Shown: in pieces, positions 42,215 through 55,908 of the stretch
Layout: every line of letters starts with the position of its first letter
How positions within the stretch are numbered: the first letter of the stretch is position 1
Assembly: GCA_033239005.1 (NCBI GenBank)
Contig: BSQZ01000011.1
Coordinates: forward strand, 7,475,001-7,539,000
Direction of reading: 5' to 3'
DNA: 64,000 nucleotides
Source of the DNA: Lamellibrachia satsuma
Taxonomy: Eukaryota > Annelida > Polychaeta > Sabellida > Siboglinidae
Notes under the pieces: model-generated
Databases searched by the model: none
Seen by the model: the letters and a program-made list of their open reading frames with translations, nothing else
Told to the model about the DNA's origin: nothing
Program-made: the position numbers and the translations under genes

Positions 42215-42330
42215 GATGCAGTGGTTCTCCGGCCGTACTGGGAGGATCTAAAGGAACTTTCGGCCTTGACTCATTTGAGTATGAGGACAATATGAGATGT
42301 GGATGGAAGATTCAGGTCGAACCTGACAAG
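42215..42330 (+). CDS. Module C CUB2, first-half exon
   Basis: 116 nt, phase 1 to 0, GCSGSPAVLGGSKG ... EPDK. An open frame runs on past the donor into LINE-derived intron sequence. That extension is not a real gene. Confidence 0.9.
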
Positions 42331-42438
42331 GTATGCGATTTCTGGAATGATATTCAACCTTACCAAAAGAATAATTACCACAAAACCTGTAATTCATCGC
42401 AAACCCACTCACTAACGAAACACCGCGCACACACGCTT

Positions 42439-43474
42439 ACAAAATGCCACATCAAAGACTACTGCTTAAATTTAAAGCCCATTGACAGCGTAACCGACTG
42501 GATGGAAAATGGCAGAAGACAGAAGAGAGCGAGTTGTAATAGACGTTTTATTATTCTTAGTACATATATCAATAACTTGGACGATGATATAACAAGCAAC
42601 GTTCACAAATTTGCGGATGACACAACATTGTTTAGACAGGTTAACAATGTTGGTGATAAACAACATTTACAAAACGACCTAGACAAATTAGTTAAACGGT
42701 CTGAAAACTGGCAGATGTTATTCAATTCACCGGGGACTTGGATGTACACTATAAAATGGGAGATACTTTTCTACTACCGCAAAACAAAAAGACTTGAGAC
42801 CAAAATAAGTGTTAATATGAAATTGTCAGAATGGTTTGGTATTGCAGCTTGATAAGGCTAATCAAATTATTGTGTTGATTAGGAGAAATATAACATATAA
42901 AAAAGAGCTAATTATATATTTGCTTAAAACCTTGATTGTGCTTCATTTAGAATACTGAATGCAAGATTGGATACCCCATTGTAAGAAGGATATGTATACG
43001 TTTGAATAAATACAGAGGAGAGCAACTAAAATGATTTCATAACTAAGATACCTTAGTTGTGAAAAACGCCTTAAACAATATGGTTTAACAAACCTAAAGA
43101 CAAGGAGGTTAAGGGGAGATTAAATTAGCGTTTCTAAGATATCGAATGGGTGTGAAAATAACGATAGACATATTTCTTTCTCACTAAAGAAAGATAGTAG
43201 AACTAGCGGATATGAGGTAACGTCAGTAAAAGATCAGTGTAGATTGGATATCAGGAAGTATTCATTCTCACGGAGGACAATGAAAGGATGGGAAAAATTA
43301 TATACATATTGTGTAAATGCTAGCAGCGTGAACATGTGTAAGACCAACGTTGACACATATGTCAAGGGGGGGAGTTACACATAGATGACAAATTGTTGGA
43401 CTCTCGATATGGCAATGGCTTACTTGTCCACTTGCCATCTGGGCCTTTGCCTTGGATTGCAATATTGCTAAAAA
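42439..43474 (+). mobile_element. CR1-like LINE 3' fragment (type 2), copy C
   Basis: Ortholog by position of the copies in A and B. One long open frame runs from the upstream CUB exon into this fragment. That is chance. Confidence 0.85.
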
Positions 43475-43556
43475 AGAATCACACCAGTACTGAATATATA
43501 CACCACTGTTGGGAAAGTATGTCAACACTACAACAAAAACCATTGTTCTTTTTTAG

Positions 43557-43791
43557 CGTGTGCGATTGCACTTCTTCAGCTTCAGACTTGAGGGAGGATG
43601 CTATGATAAAGTCAAAGTCTACGATGGATCCAATGCAACTGCACAATTGATACGCACGCTCTGTGACAGTTATAGTCTACCAGGGGATATTAAAACCAGT
43701 GGAAACGCAGTATTTGTGTCCTTCACGTCTGACCGCTCAGGCAGAGGTGCTGGATTTAGAATCCAGTATTCGGCCTTTATTACAGCTGCAG
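43557..43791 (+). CDS. Module C CUB2, second-half exon
   Basis: 235 nt, phase 0 to 1. It shares DGSNATA and LCDSYS with A, against B. The SDGS motif reads SDRS. Confidence 0.9.
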
Positions 43792-44634
43792 GTAAGGCAC
43801 AATGACGTAGCTAAATTCAAATTGGCTTAGGTGATTCGTAATAGAATGTATATGTCCATCAACACCAGTTTTGCATTTAAAACCCTGTATTTAAAAACAA
43901 ATGACAATACGTGATTTTATGTATTACATTATATTATAAATAATAAAACATTATTAGTTTCCTTCAAATGCAGTTCATATAACTTTCTCGGAAACCGCGA
44001 AACTTTCATTATAAATCACCACGGTGTCATTCACTTTGTGAACTATGTTTCCTAAAAGTAGTTGATGAAATTAAATGTAGTTGGTAGTCTATTTGACCAT
44101 TGTAAACACTATGCAATCTATAGTTGTTTAGAAGGAGAAGAGGATAGGTTTGTTATACTGACTGTACACGACGCCCGTGGACTGCATCGACTCAACTTAA
44201 TGATCATGCGCCACAGTAGTCAACTGCACCGCACTATACCGCGATAAGCATGCTCACTTGCTTGCACTGATGCAACAATCATCCAACAACTTCTGTGTAA
44301 TAGAATACTCTGATCGCATGTGGTTATTTGGTGCGTGATTCGTTTCGGCTGATTAATTATGTCTACCAACAATGAGGTCAATAATACATTTAAAATGTAG
44401 TCTATACCTAGAGGAGTCTAGTTACTCACGGTTTCAAATCAGTCCAGCATAACAGTAATAACAGTATTTATAACCTACATGTCTTACTGTTACTGATTAC
44501 TTTTAGACTGAGTTCAACTTCAAACGTAATGGTTTACTTACTTTAGGAACATTACGCATTTTATGTAATACATACCTTCTGTGTGCATTCGTATACTAAA
44601 ATAAAATAAAAATAAATGCTCATGTTCACTGCAG

Positions 44635-44750
44635 GATGCAGTGTCAGTCCTGCGATGTTGACGAGTTCAGAAGGAACGTTTGGCATCACTAAAGCACAAT
44701 ATGAAAACAGTTTGAGGTGTCGGTGGAACATTCAAGTTGGCATTACCAAG
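44635..44750 (+). CDS. Module C CUB3, first-half exon
   Basis: 116 nt, phase 1 to 0, GCSVSPAMLTSSEG ... LRCRWNIQVGITK. The body matches B rather than A. Confidence 0.9.
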
Positions 44751-45353
44751 GTAAGCAATTTGAAAGGATATATAATTTCCACATGTTGTAAAGTGACTTT
44801 TCTTGTAGTTAAGTGCATTGGCAAAATACTATCCATTTTGTGTTTCATCCACTTTTAGCAATTTGTTTATTTCAATTTAAATTTTTGTTTATGTTTCACA
44901 TATAAAATTATATTTTAAAATGTAATACGCTCCCAAATGTATATTACTAATAATCTGTGTTCTCATGCATGACATTCGTTCAAATTTATTCCAGTGAACA
45001 GTCACATAGCATGATCATGCGTTGAGTTATTTTATGTTTAACATTTAACGCTCATGACGATTAATCATTCATGCAGCCAAAACAGCTATTTTCAAAATAT
45101 GAAACAGTAATGTTGTGGATGATTTATTATGTATGGTTTTTTAATAGGACATTGTCTTTAGAACAAGGAACGTGACTCTAACAAGGGAGTAAATCAGAGA
45201 TATATCTTAATTTTGTTTTATAAAATCAAGCATACATATGAAAAACATAATTTCAGCATATCCGTATGAAAATGCAACCGCTTATAAATTGATATATTGA
45301 CTATTGCTGATTGTATGTTTTTTTATATATTTCCTCGGTTATCCGATGTGCAG

Positions 45354-45591
45354 ATAATTCGACTGGAGTTCATCTACTTCGACGTCCAGTTCAGCGCTAC
45401 ATGTAGCTACGACAGGATCAGAGTTTACGATGGAGCCAACAGTTCAACGTCACTGGGCACTTTCTGCGGAAGTATGGCGCCGGGTGATATAATTTCTGGG
45501 AGCAATTACCTGTCCGTGTCTTTTGAGTCTGACATGTCAATGAGGGGCAGTAGCTTCGAGATTAGATATGAAGCCATAGAGTCACAGGATG
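45354..45591 (+). CDS. Module C CUB3, second-half exon
   Basis: 238 nt, phase 0 to 1. FDVQFSATCSYDRIRVYDG matches A, not B. Confidence 0.9.
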
Positions 45592-46026
45592 GTGAGTGGA
45601 CGTACCAACATTTCAATTGTAGATATTAAATTAACGATTGTTTGTGTAATTATGTGTGCGTGCGTGCGTGCGGTTTTACTTGCAGAGCCAGTGTTTTAAG
45701 CATACGTTACGTATGCATTAGATCTGACATAATTTTGCCATATGGTATTCGCATAGTAAAGTTCATTATTATTATTAGTATTTATCTTAGTATTGTTTTA
45801 TGTATATGCATCTTTTCCGCGCTGTTTTTTCTACCTGGGTATAATTTATATGTTTCTTATGCATGACAGAGTGTGCTTAAGCTGTAAGGTCTCTGCCCTA
45901 ATTGTCATGTATATTTTAATTTGTATCAATGAACTCTTGACAGCAAAATATGATATACATGGAAAGTTGGAGTAAAAGCATGTGTTATTACAATATGTCA
46001 TAAGCCAATAAAATACTCAATTTCAG

Positions 46027-46145
46027 CACCATGCAGTGGCAACCCGGCAAAACTGAGTGGGATGGAAGGACAGTTCTGGATCACGAGTCATCAATATAAA
46101 GATAACCTTTATTGTCAATGGCAGATCAAAGTTGAAGCCGAAAAG
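46027..46145 (+). CDS. Module C CUB4, first-half exon
   Basis: 119 nt, phase 1 to 0. GMEGQFWITS matches A. INV reads IKV. Confidence 0.87.
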
Positions 46146-46916
46146 GTTAGCTGCATTAGTTATTGTATATGGAAAGTTGTTATAGTTTATACTCTTATAT
46201 GTTAAAGTATATATATACTTTAATATGTATTATTTCTAAAATGAATATTAATCTAACTATATATGAGGCTATTATAAAAATCATATTTATTTAAAGGTGC
46301 TTAATCAATTCGATTTTTTGCTAGTCTCATTTCAAATTGCGAAAAATCAAAACTACTTAGTATCCACTACAACATGCTAGCTCGTTTGTGCAACTTTTTG
46401 CATGTAGCTTTGTGAAATCATCAGACACACTATTAAATTAGTTAATGCTTGTTCAGGCATTTACTGAAGTGAAAATCGAAATGCTGAAAAATCACGATTT
46501 TGTTCCTTGGTGAAATTGTGTAACTTTGTCATGTGATCGGCGATGGATATCACGCCCATGATCAGCATTGAACCACACTGTGTTAACCATTTTGGATATC
46601 CACTATTCTGATCCTTACGAGATCTAATGACTAAAGTCAATTCTTGAAGAAAAATATGCATTTTTTATTAAATCGACTGCGGATATTACCTAAACTAACC
46701 GGATTTGCGATAGGCAAAATCAGTCGACGAAGCAGTTTTAATCACATAACGGTAATGCCATAAGTACGGGAAACAAAATATAATAGATGCGTCACGCCAT
46801 CTTAGTTGAATTCAGTGAATATTTCAGAATAATGACTTTCTAGCGCGTGACAATCATGCCGATCTGAATTCAGATGTAGAATTCTCAAGTAAACGATGAT
46901 TCCTTATATATGTGTG

Positions 46917-47017
<101 letters not shown>

Positions 47018-48052
47018 TTGTGTTATGTTATTTTAATAAAAAATTAGATAATCAATACAAAATGAGTCAAATTCTAGACGGGAATTATTTAAATCAAATG
47101 GGAAATTAGCTCAATTATACGACGATATCACTAATTTATAAAAATCGCTATGTAAGTTTATATTTAGCTGTAGTAAGAGAGAAACGCATCACAACATGAT
47201 CACATTATATCAGTCACATTCCGCGAGGATATATTATGTTGCGTATCATTGATTATCTAGCTTATCCTTATTTCCATTCAACAACGCATCAAGGATACAC
47301 TATAACTAAGAGTAAATAAAATTATATCAATGCCTGTAAACATAAATAATTATTATAAATAAAATAAAACTTATTTAAACATTTACAATACGCTAAGCCT
47401 GGTCGCGGGGAGCGAGACCAAGACACACGCACTAAATCAAACTGCTGTAAGATACGATTGTACGATTTTACCCAGACCTTACAATTATCACGGGTAGATA
47501 TTATATGCTAATTAATGGCATATATTTAACTTTGGCTAATCAAACACTAAACTATCGTATTCATTTTTTAATATTCACTTTAGTCGACAGGATAATTGTT
47601 GAAAATCCTCTCATCCCTGTAAAAGCCCAGAAGTGTACTATTAAATGATACCCTCTCATGAATAAGACATTAAATGCACACTAAGAACTGGGCTGACTAT
47701 CTCTCTATATGAACTTGACAAACAAGTTTTGGGTGGGACGGTTGCATTATATCTGATAAAATACAACAACAACACAACATTTGTTTTGTAGAAAATTACT
47801 ATATATCCACAATATCAATGAATGCTGGAGCTGGCTTTCCGGTATTTGATATAATTTACATACGTAAACCATCGATTATTATCGAAAATTTCTGCGAAGA
47901 AACAAAATCATTAGATGTGTTTTCATAGCCTCATGTTATGTATATGCTTACCATATTGAAATGATTTATATATTCAATACATCTTAGAGAAAATAAATAT
48001 ACGAATACACACTATACAAGACAAGCCATATGCAAATTTTTGTAACACACAA

Positions 48053-48055
48053 ACA

Positions 48056-48103
<48 letters not shown>

Positions 48104-48104
48104 A
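48053..48104. repeat. (CGCA)n tract, module C
   Basis: Counterpart of 30880. Confidence 0.9.
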
Positions 48105-48199
48105 ACCATTAATACATATTCTATCTGCGTGAAAGCAGCTGCATTAGAATGATTCCATATTTTAAAGTAAATCGCTTCTAACTAGTCATATTTTTGTAG

Positions 48200-48434
48200 C
48201 GAGTTCACCTTCATTTCGAGCGGTTTGACGTGCAAGAATCCAAAGATTGTGCCAACGACAGCCTTGTTATCACGGACAGTGGTGCAGGAGATGTGCCTTA
48301 CACGTTGTGTGGAAACAACCTGCCTGGCGATGTGATGTCCTCGGGCAATGGTATGTCGGTCGTCTTCAGGACGGACAGTTCCGTTATAAAGAGCGGCTTT
48401 GTGATCACGTATACAGCACGCACCGTGACGCCTG
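48200..48434 (+). CDS. Module C CUB4, second-half exon
   Basis: 235 nt, phase 0 to 1. Acceptor tag instead of cag. One residue differs from A and B (NGMSVVF). Confidence 0.9.
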
Positions 48435-48546
48435 GTACGTAGCGTTGAACCGTAAACTGCGTATTGTGTGACTAGATATAAGTAGACACATTTGCGTAAC
48501 ATTTTTAACTTTCTACCACAGTGTGTATGTACATGCTAGGATGTGC

Positions 48547-48548
<2 letters not shown>

Positions 48549-48600
<52 letters not shown>
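48549..48600. repeat. (TA)n microsatellite, module C
   Basis: Counterpart of 31403. Confidence 0.9.
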
Positions 48601-48602
<2 letters not shown>

Positions 48603-48659
48603 TTATATGATTGAAATTTAAGAAGCTTTATAACAGTGACATATTAGCATACATGTATT

Positions 48660-50700
48660 TTATTGTGGACTGATAGGATGCGGATAATAATCCAACCAAC
48701 GTAAGACACTCCTTCCATCCACTAGCCTGCAGGTCACCTTTGTGCCGTTTGTAGCATTTGGTAGCTCCTCGATCAGGTTTACATGAAGCAAAGGCAACCG
48801 ACACACCTTGCCATGGTAATGGTTGTTTGGCCATGACGCTAATTTGTGTCCACAAGACAACTACTAGAATCGTCTGTCAAGTAGTGACACTGCCCGGAAT
48901 GAGGCAACGGCTAACCACTTCCGTATACCTCCAAAAACATCCTTGATGAGCAATTGAATACATGGTGTTGGATGGTGAGGCCCAGGCTTAGATGCACTCG
49001 AAAAGCCACTGTGGAAGAGTAAATAATTGCCTATGATGACGCGAGTGGGTCAAACCAGCGACGGAGTTCAGCTGATGTGGTCGCTATAACCGAACGTCGA
49101 ATAATAAATGTTATAAACGACAACAAAATTGGAACTTGGAACATCAAAACGATGACAGATGCAAAGCTTGATATCATAAAGATGGAGATGGAAAGATCTT
49201 GTATTGAAATAATGTAAATAAGTAAACTAGAATGGATAGGAATTTGACACTTCCAATCATACGAGTACAATATTATATTCACTGTCAACAAAACGCACAC
49301 AATAAATGGAGTGGCGGTGCTATGCAATAACATGCAAATCGTCAAAGGAATGCAACAAAATAAATAACTGATATCCATCCGACTGAAAGGGCATCCAGTA
49401 AACAGCACTATTATCCATGTAGACCAAGTATAAGCTAACAGCGAAACTGCAAGAAAAAGTTGCGAGAAGGGCAAAAGCCCAACATCTTCGAAAATGTGCA
49501 GAACATACTGCCACGATTCGCTGTAACAGTTAAGAATCGTTTTCACAGAACTACAACTGGATAACATAACGCCGGATGAGTTGTGACAGGGTGAACCCAT
49601 TTTTTATTTTTGTTGACATTGTGACAGAGGAACCCAGGAAGAACATAGCGAAAGTTCGCAGAAATAGACAAAACAGTTATCAGAAAAGTCGATAGAAGAA
49701 CGCAGAAGACAGATGAAAAGGTCAGGAGGAACGCTGCAAGATATAGAATGCGGAATTCCAACGATATGCGCGGAAAGATTAAGACAATTATCTTAGACAA
49801 GGCGGGGAAAACCAGTTAGCTGATAAAAATGAAAAATGACGTTACTGGCGAGTTTCACCCATATATCGGGCTTCTGAACGGAAAGCAGGGTAACAATCTG
49901 ACAGGACACGCTGAAGTGAATGAACGTTGATAGGAGTATACCGAAACTCGTTATCAGCTAGACACATGAACAGCACGAATTTGACCAAACCACGCGTTGA
50001 TAGAGAGTGAAGTGAGGAAACCATTGAAAGAATTTTGGACAGGAAATGTGCCTGGTACCGATGACATACCAACAAACCTCCTGGAAGAATTTGGTGAAGA
50101 TGTGATATTTCTAACAGTTATGTGTAATCATATATGAAGAATTCGCGCTCATATCACGCACTAGCAAGGCCCTTCTAAAAAGCATACAACGTCGAATGGA
50201 AAATGAACTGTCTGTTGAACGAGTTTGCTTTTGGAGAGGGAAAGGCACTAGGAACTACATTGCAAACCTCGGGTGGATTGGAAACAAGCCAGAGAGATCC
50301 AAGATTAAGCATACTTATGTTTCTTCAACTGTCAAGGCATTTAAATGTGTCGACCACAACCTGAATTGGAACAGACTCAGTGAGTTGGGAATGTTGGAAC
50401 ATCTCATTAGCCACATGCGAGATCTATATGTGGGAAAATAAGCCAAAGTAAAGACAAAACGTTGTCAAACGAAATGGTTTGATATTAGCAAATGCGTCAG
50501 ACAGGGCTGCGTACTCTCCCGACATATCTCCAAACTATACAATGAGACCATCATGAGAAAATGAGAATAACACCTCAATGCCAGGAGTCTGGATTGGTGG
50601 AAGATGCATCAACAACTTTTGATATGCTGACGACATCACGTTTATTGCAGAAACAAAAAACGACCTGACCAGCCTAATGAAAAAGCGTGCGCGCGCAACG
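48660..50700 (+). mobile_element. RTE-like LINE fossil, copy C
   Basis: Same element as in B, near identical. The long minus-strand open frame over its 5' half is a shadow. Confidence 0.75.
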
Positions 50701-50745
50701 TGCGTTATTTGTTTGCTATTATTTCTGTCATTTCTTCCTATGCAG

Positions 50746-50923
50746 TTTCTGATGTGTGTGGGCGACCTGCACTTCCTCCAGACTTTCCAGAACGGTTGCG
50801 CAGTTCTGATGCAAAGGAACATTCCTGGCCGTGGCAGATTAATTTAATCTTGTTGCGATATGGTCACGTCTGTAGTGGAGCTGTTCTGAATCACCGCTGG
50901 ATTGTCACAGCTGCGCACTGCAT
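50746..50923 (+). CDS. Module C protease-like domain, exon 1
   Basis: 178 nt, phase 1 to 2. ERLRSSDAKEHSWPWQ and IVTAAHC. The last base before the donor makes the next residue Ile instead of Val. Confidence 0.88.
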
Positions 50924-52995
50924 GTAAGTTTGATGTTTATTTCCTTATCTCTATTATGCAATCAACAACACAACACAGGTATAGAGATATAAAAAGGCGA
51001 AATGAATGACGTTTATTGTGGGAATTAAGTGTAAGCCTACTTTCAAAGAAATGTAAAAAAAAAATGTGGGCTCCACAACCCAACGTCAGGCTGACTACGC
51101 TCAATGCGATCCTCCTGGACGGGTTCAATAGAGCCCACATTTTAACACTTAAAGCAGTAGCAGTACTCCTAGAACAAATAAAAGAAACAATGGCATTACT
51201 GTTGTCATAGAACACCTTTAAACCAAATAGCATAATGCCCTATAAGCTATGAATACAACTACCTGCATAAAAATACACTAGCTCTAACTGGAATAACTAC
51301 AAAGGTGGGGCCAATTCGCCACCGGTCACCGACACATAAGTAATTATTGACATTCGGATAAACTCTCAGCCACATTGTTTTGCACTATGCGTTTATAAAA
51401 GATAAATACCATTATAAATAACTAGCCTCTGAATATTGGCAAATATTGTGGTTAGAATGAGCCTGTCTAACATGGTTTTTAATTTATTGAAGTTTGGGAA
51501 AGTTTCATATTAGGCCAACTTACATATCTAATGTATTAACAATCAGTAAATCTAAACACGGGAAAACATAACACCAATTAGCGAGCTTGATCTATCTGCC
51601 GGCTTGGACATAATCCATCACATCACTCTTATTAAACACTTGCACCTTTGGTGTGATTTTCTGGTACAGCTGTGAACTGGTTTCTTCATATCCAACTTAA
51701 AAACAAATTAAAGTCACTTAAAGGGCAAAGACTGCGATCTCTTTTTCGGCTGCCCTCCCGGCTTCACGTGGCATTCCCAGGTTTCTTTGTCCATTTATCT
51801 TCACTTTTTTCATTATTGCACATATCTGAATTATCCAGTATCACAACTTTGATCAACATAAGAATCGCCGTCTTTTCGCAAACAATTTCCGTTGGATGAC
51901 TGAGAGCAGAATAAAGCTAAATTCTGATCAAACAGAGTTAATCAGTATTGGTATACACAAGCAGCATGACATATTTGTGTTTTCTCATGAGCCACACCAC
52001 CATATTCCACACGGAAGAGTGGTGATGTACTATTATCTTTGACAACAAAATTAATTATAGACAGCATATTTCATAAACGTGTCATGGAACACCGCAAGGT
52101 CCAATATATTAACCCTGTTTGTTTATGTTGCCAAAACTGTTGCAGACGCTTTTCTAATGCAATTCCTCATTTCACAATATCGATCTTACGAATATCTTGA
52201 CGTGTGTGCAATTGATTAATTTGTTACGCGGTCTCCTCTTCTTTCTCACTCTAAAATCTCAAGGTTGGTTGTTCCCAGAGTAAAGAGATATGTCTTGGAT
52301 GCCGCACCAAATTCACAAATGTGAATAACGCATAGCATAACATGTTCTAATTTTGCTGACAGTGAATAACCTAATTTGATCTCCTTTCGCCACCAACATA
52401 TACTTTTTTATTGTGTATGTCATTCTGCCAACAGTTCGTGATAAGGTTATATACACTTTCATTCAAATGTTGTGGTCTTTTTGGTTCACTACTGTTAAGT
52501 GACATTATATCTACAAGCATACTTCACACGCGTGGAAACTCTGAAGAAACAGTATTCCGCAAAAAGTTATGTACGGTCATGCAAGCTAGCAGTCTGTATT
52601 AACAATGCTGGCCAGTTTTGTCAATTGTCATTCAATGACTTTCTTTCCTGAAGACAAAACCGAGGAACTGCTACACATAGCAGCTGAAGCAATACAAAGG
52701 GGTGTAATTGTAATAGATCATAAAGTGTAAGCCGGCATGAAGACAACTATCCATACATGTATCGTGCTCGCATGAGTTTCTCCGTAGAATTCCAATATAA
52801 TCTTACTGCCACACTGCAAGTTTTAATTATAAGTGTCACCGAGTCTGGCAATTCAGCGACGTGTCGTGTTGACTATATACATAACCCACTGAAACGGCTA
52901 ATTACGTTACAATTTGTGTAAGACACTCGAAACGTAGAAATGGTTGGAGTTAGTGTAAAAAACGCCAGAAGTGGTAGTCACCAATTGTGTTACAG

Positions 52996-53261
52996 AGAAC
53001 GTCACAAGGCGTCACATTTGCGCGTCGTCGTCGGTGAACATAACCTGACACTAAACGAGGGAACAGAGTCGACGATGATGATCGATGGGATATTCATCCA
53101 TCCAGATTACAAGCTAGGACAAGAACATGACAACAACATTGCCCTCATCAAACTGAAGGGCAGTCTTGAGTTTCGCCGCCAGGTGTCCCCAGTGTGTCTG
53201 TCGGAGACGGGAATAGCAAACGGTTCCATGTGTGTGACGACAGGTTGGAAACACGACCGCG
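52996..53261 (+). CDS. Module C protease-like domain, exon 2 (contains the duplication border)
   Basis: 266 nt, phase 2 to 1. HDNNIALIKL lacks the triad Asp. The first two thirds match A and B almost perfectly. After about 53170 it diverges (FRRQVSPVCLSETGIANGSMC, GWKHDRG). The exon-end tandem copies of A and B are absent. Confidence 0.88.
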
Positions 53262-53997
53262 GTAAGTACGCCAGGAGTCAGACTGTCGTGTATCTGAGTC
53301 TCGGCATACAAATGCCAGTAATGGATTATGTTTACTTACTTCAGTGTTGATTTGATATAGGGGATTGTAGCACAGCATGTTGGACTCGTAATCGAGAGGT
53401 TCGAATAACGTTGTCGCCGTTTCGAAGCCTGAGCATTTTAGTTCAGTACACGTTATGACAGGTGCAGCAAAAAAACATTCATTGTTTGTGGGGTTGATTT
53501 GTTACTGCGTATCCCTAGCCTAGTTTAAAATAACATTTGGTCAGCCATCTGCCCAGAAACGGCATACCCTAGGCTTGTATACGCAAGTCGATACAGAACT
53601 GCATCGAACTTCTGTGGTAGTTTCCTCTTAAATTCAGCTGCACTGCACTCCACTGCAGATTCACGATGTTCCAGGTATTATTTAAATTGATATCAAGCAT
53701 TGTATAATGTGTATACTACTGGAAGTAACACTAAAACAGCTGGTCAAGCTGTTAAATGTGCCGAAATGATGAATCATCAATGGTTTCTTCTTGGAATTCC
53801 ACGGCACAAAACAAAACAGCCCCACTATTACAAATGTATCACATATAACAGTATATATGGGTTGTATGATACTCAATACTTGATTAGAGTCCTTTGAGAA
53901 ATGCATAAATATGGTGTCCTAATAATTCATGTTTTTTTCTTCAAATATAATTGTTTGCTGTCGTCTATGGAACATCACATGTTCGTGTTTATTGTAG
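53262..53997 (+). other. Protease exon 2/3 intron, module C (no gene)
   Basis: Differs from A and B. Two short open frames show no known motif. Confidence 0.5.
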
Positions 53998-54122
53998 AAA
54001 TGGAACAAGAAACTATATTGCAGCAGATACGCTTACTGACCAACAATAGTTCGTTCGACAAACACTTCACCAACGCGACGATGTCCGTCCGATGTGAAAA
54101 CAGTGACAACAATACTTGTCCG
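53998..54122 (+). CDS. Module C protease-like domain, exon 3
   Basis: 125 nt, phase 1 to 0, EMEQETILQQ ... DNNTCP. Length is between D (140) and A/B (104). Sequons overlap in NNSS, with NAT and NNT following. Confidence 0.8.
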
Positions 54123-54331
54123 GTGTGTACCAAGAATAAATACGTCTTTCAGGAACGAGTCCTTGTGATTGGCCGTTTATTTGTTTTCAATGTTTCATAA
54201 ACATGATGATTATAAAATCAATTTATGACGATATTTACTTCGAAGATGCGGCATCATATGTTAGAGGGTGGGGAAGAACAAATGTTTTTTGATTGGCATG
54301 GACACATGTTGATAGCACTTACTTGATGCAG

Positions 54332-54423
54332 GGAAACTCTAGCTGGTCACTACAATGTCGGCAAGATGATGGAGCTTGGAGGCTGCACGGCATCTCAGGC
54401 AGGAAGATTGGCAATTGGCATAG
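54332..54423 (+). CDS. Module C protease-like domain, exon 4 (GNSSWS)
   Basis: 92 nt, phase 0 to 2, same length as in D. GNSSWSLQC replaces GDSGGPLVC. The tail SGRKIGNWHR replaces SWGDGCAKR, losing Cys220. Confidence 0.78.
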
Positions 54424-54582
54424 GTTTGTGACACCTTTCTATTGTCAGCTGTTGCTTAATTAGTGTACTTTGCTCTAACTTGAGAATAGGTATCGTTGTC
54501 AAGTATTTGGACAGAAAAATAACAAATAACATACAATGCAATTTTAAATGTATTGTTGTTGGTTAACTATTATCAATTATGT

Positions 54583-54709
<127 letters not shown>

Positions 54710-54753
54710 TATGAAAATAAAACGAATAGTTCATGTTTTCATGATACCATCAG

Positions 54754-54836
54754 CGCACCAACCGTTACCTACACTCGAGTGAACAAATTCGTGACCTGGA
54801 TGGAGAAGACAATGAATGGTACAACTTCAAACAAAG
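54754..54836 (+). CDS. Module C protease-like domain, exon 5
   Basis: 83 nt, phase 2 to 1, [19 protein letters not shown] ... NKG. A TA tract ends about 45 nt upstream. Confidence 0.83.
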
Positions 54837-55558
54837 GTATAGTTTCAATATGTGTCATGTATTTAATGATACGATCCTATATCGTCTAATGTGATTGCAC
54901 TTGGTTATTTACTTACTTATTGAATCATTTGGACTGCTTGCACGCACACGCACGTACGCACGCACACAAATACGCACGTACGCACGCGGGAAAGAAAAAG
55001 GAAATATCAAATTACATCATATTACATAATAATAATAATAATAAACAAATCCTACGTAGCGTCGAATCCAAGCAATTATTTTGCGGCACTGTACAACGGT
55101 GTAGGCATTAACTCGTTGTCAGTAAATGAAAAAAGTGTGTACCTAATAATGTTGGATATTTATTATTATTACAGTAACATGTTTTGTTAATGAAAGTAGC
55201 TAAAATTGAGAAAACTATCAATAACAGCTGAATTAATTTAGACAACAATGATAACTAGTAGTTATTATACATTAAACGGTATATGAGTATATGTAGCCTA
55301 CACATTACACGATAAAGGGTATGAAGCACATGCGCACTCGCCAGCTATAGGAACGGGCAGTGATGTATCACCCAGACAGGTGTACGATAAAATACGCGTC
55401 TTAATAGTTATACGCATACAAATTAATTTGAAGTTATGCATAATAAAATACACAAATACGCGATTTGAACACCATACAAGCGAAGCTGGGTGAATTACCT
55501 AAATACTTGTTTCCATTTTCATGTTTCAAAACATATGCCTTAATAATTGTTCTTATAG
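54837..55558 (+). other. Intron linking modules C and D (no gene, no promoter seen)
   Basis: 722 nt between a phase-1 donor and a phase-1 acceptor. A CGCA/CGTA tract lies at about 54937-54985. I see no poly(A) signal with context, TATA box or signal-peptide exon, which favours read-through over separate genes. Confidence 0.5.
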
Positions 55559-55683
55559 GGTCATGCAACCAGTCTGCCGTGTTAACCGGGTCATCTGGGG
55601 TGTTTGGCACGGAAGGACACAGTAGAGCAAAGTACAGAAACAACGAGAAATGTCATTGGAAGATCGAAATCGAAGAAGGCCAG
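55559..55683 (+). CDS. Module D CUB1, first-half exon
   Basis: 125 nt, phase 1 to 0. GSCNQSAVLTGSSGVFG ... CHWKIEIEEGQ, with three residues more than A-C in the HSRAKYRNN stretch. Confidence 0.9.
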
Positions 55684-55755
55684 GTGAGAATTTACAACGT
55701 TTATTCAACGTATCTCCTAAACAATCCCTATTTACACTATTATATTACTCAGATA

Positions 55756-55762
<7 letters not shown>

Positions 55763-55813
<51 letters not shown>

Positions 55814-55908
55814 GCGTGTGCGTGTGCGTGTGCGTGTGCGTGTGCGTGTGCGTGTGCGTGTGCGTGTGCGTGTGCGCGTGCGCGTGCGCGTGCGCGTGTG
55901 TGTGTGCA
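55763..55908. repeat. (GT)n-(GTGC)n-(GC/GT)n tract
   Basis: Alternating purine-pyrimidine tract that changes from GT to GTGC and GCGCGT. In module D after the CUB1 first-half exon, where A-C have CA. Confidence 0.95.

Noticed and set aside
42199..42852. 217-codon frame in module C
   Set aside because: Only the first part is the CUB2 exon. The rest reads through a donor into a decayed LINE.
51016..51210. 64-codon frame with a hydrophobic heptad look, also in A and B
   Set aside because: It overlaps the short inverted repeat, has no known motif and lies within an intron. Left as unexplained.
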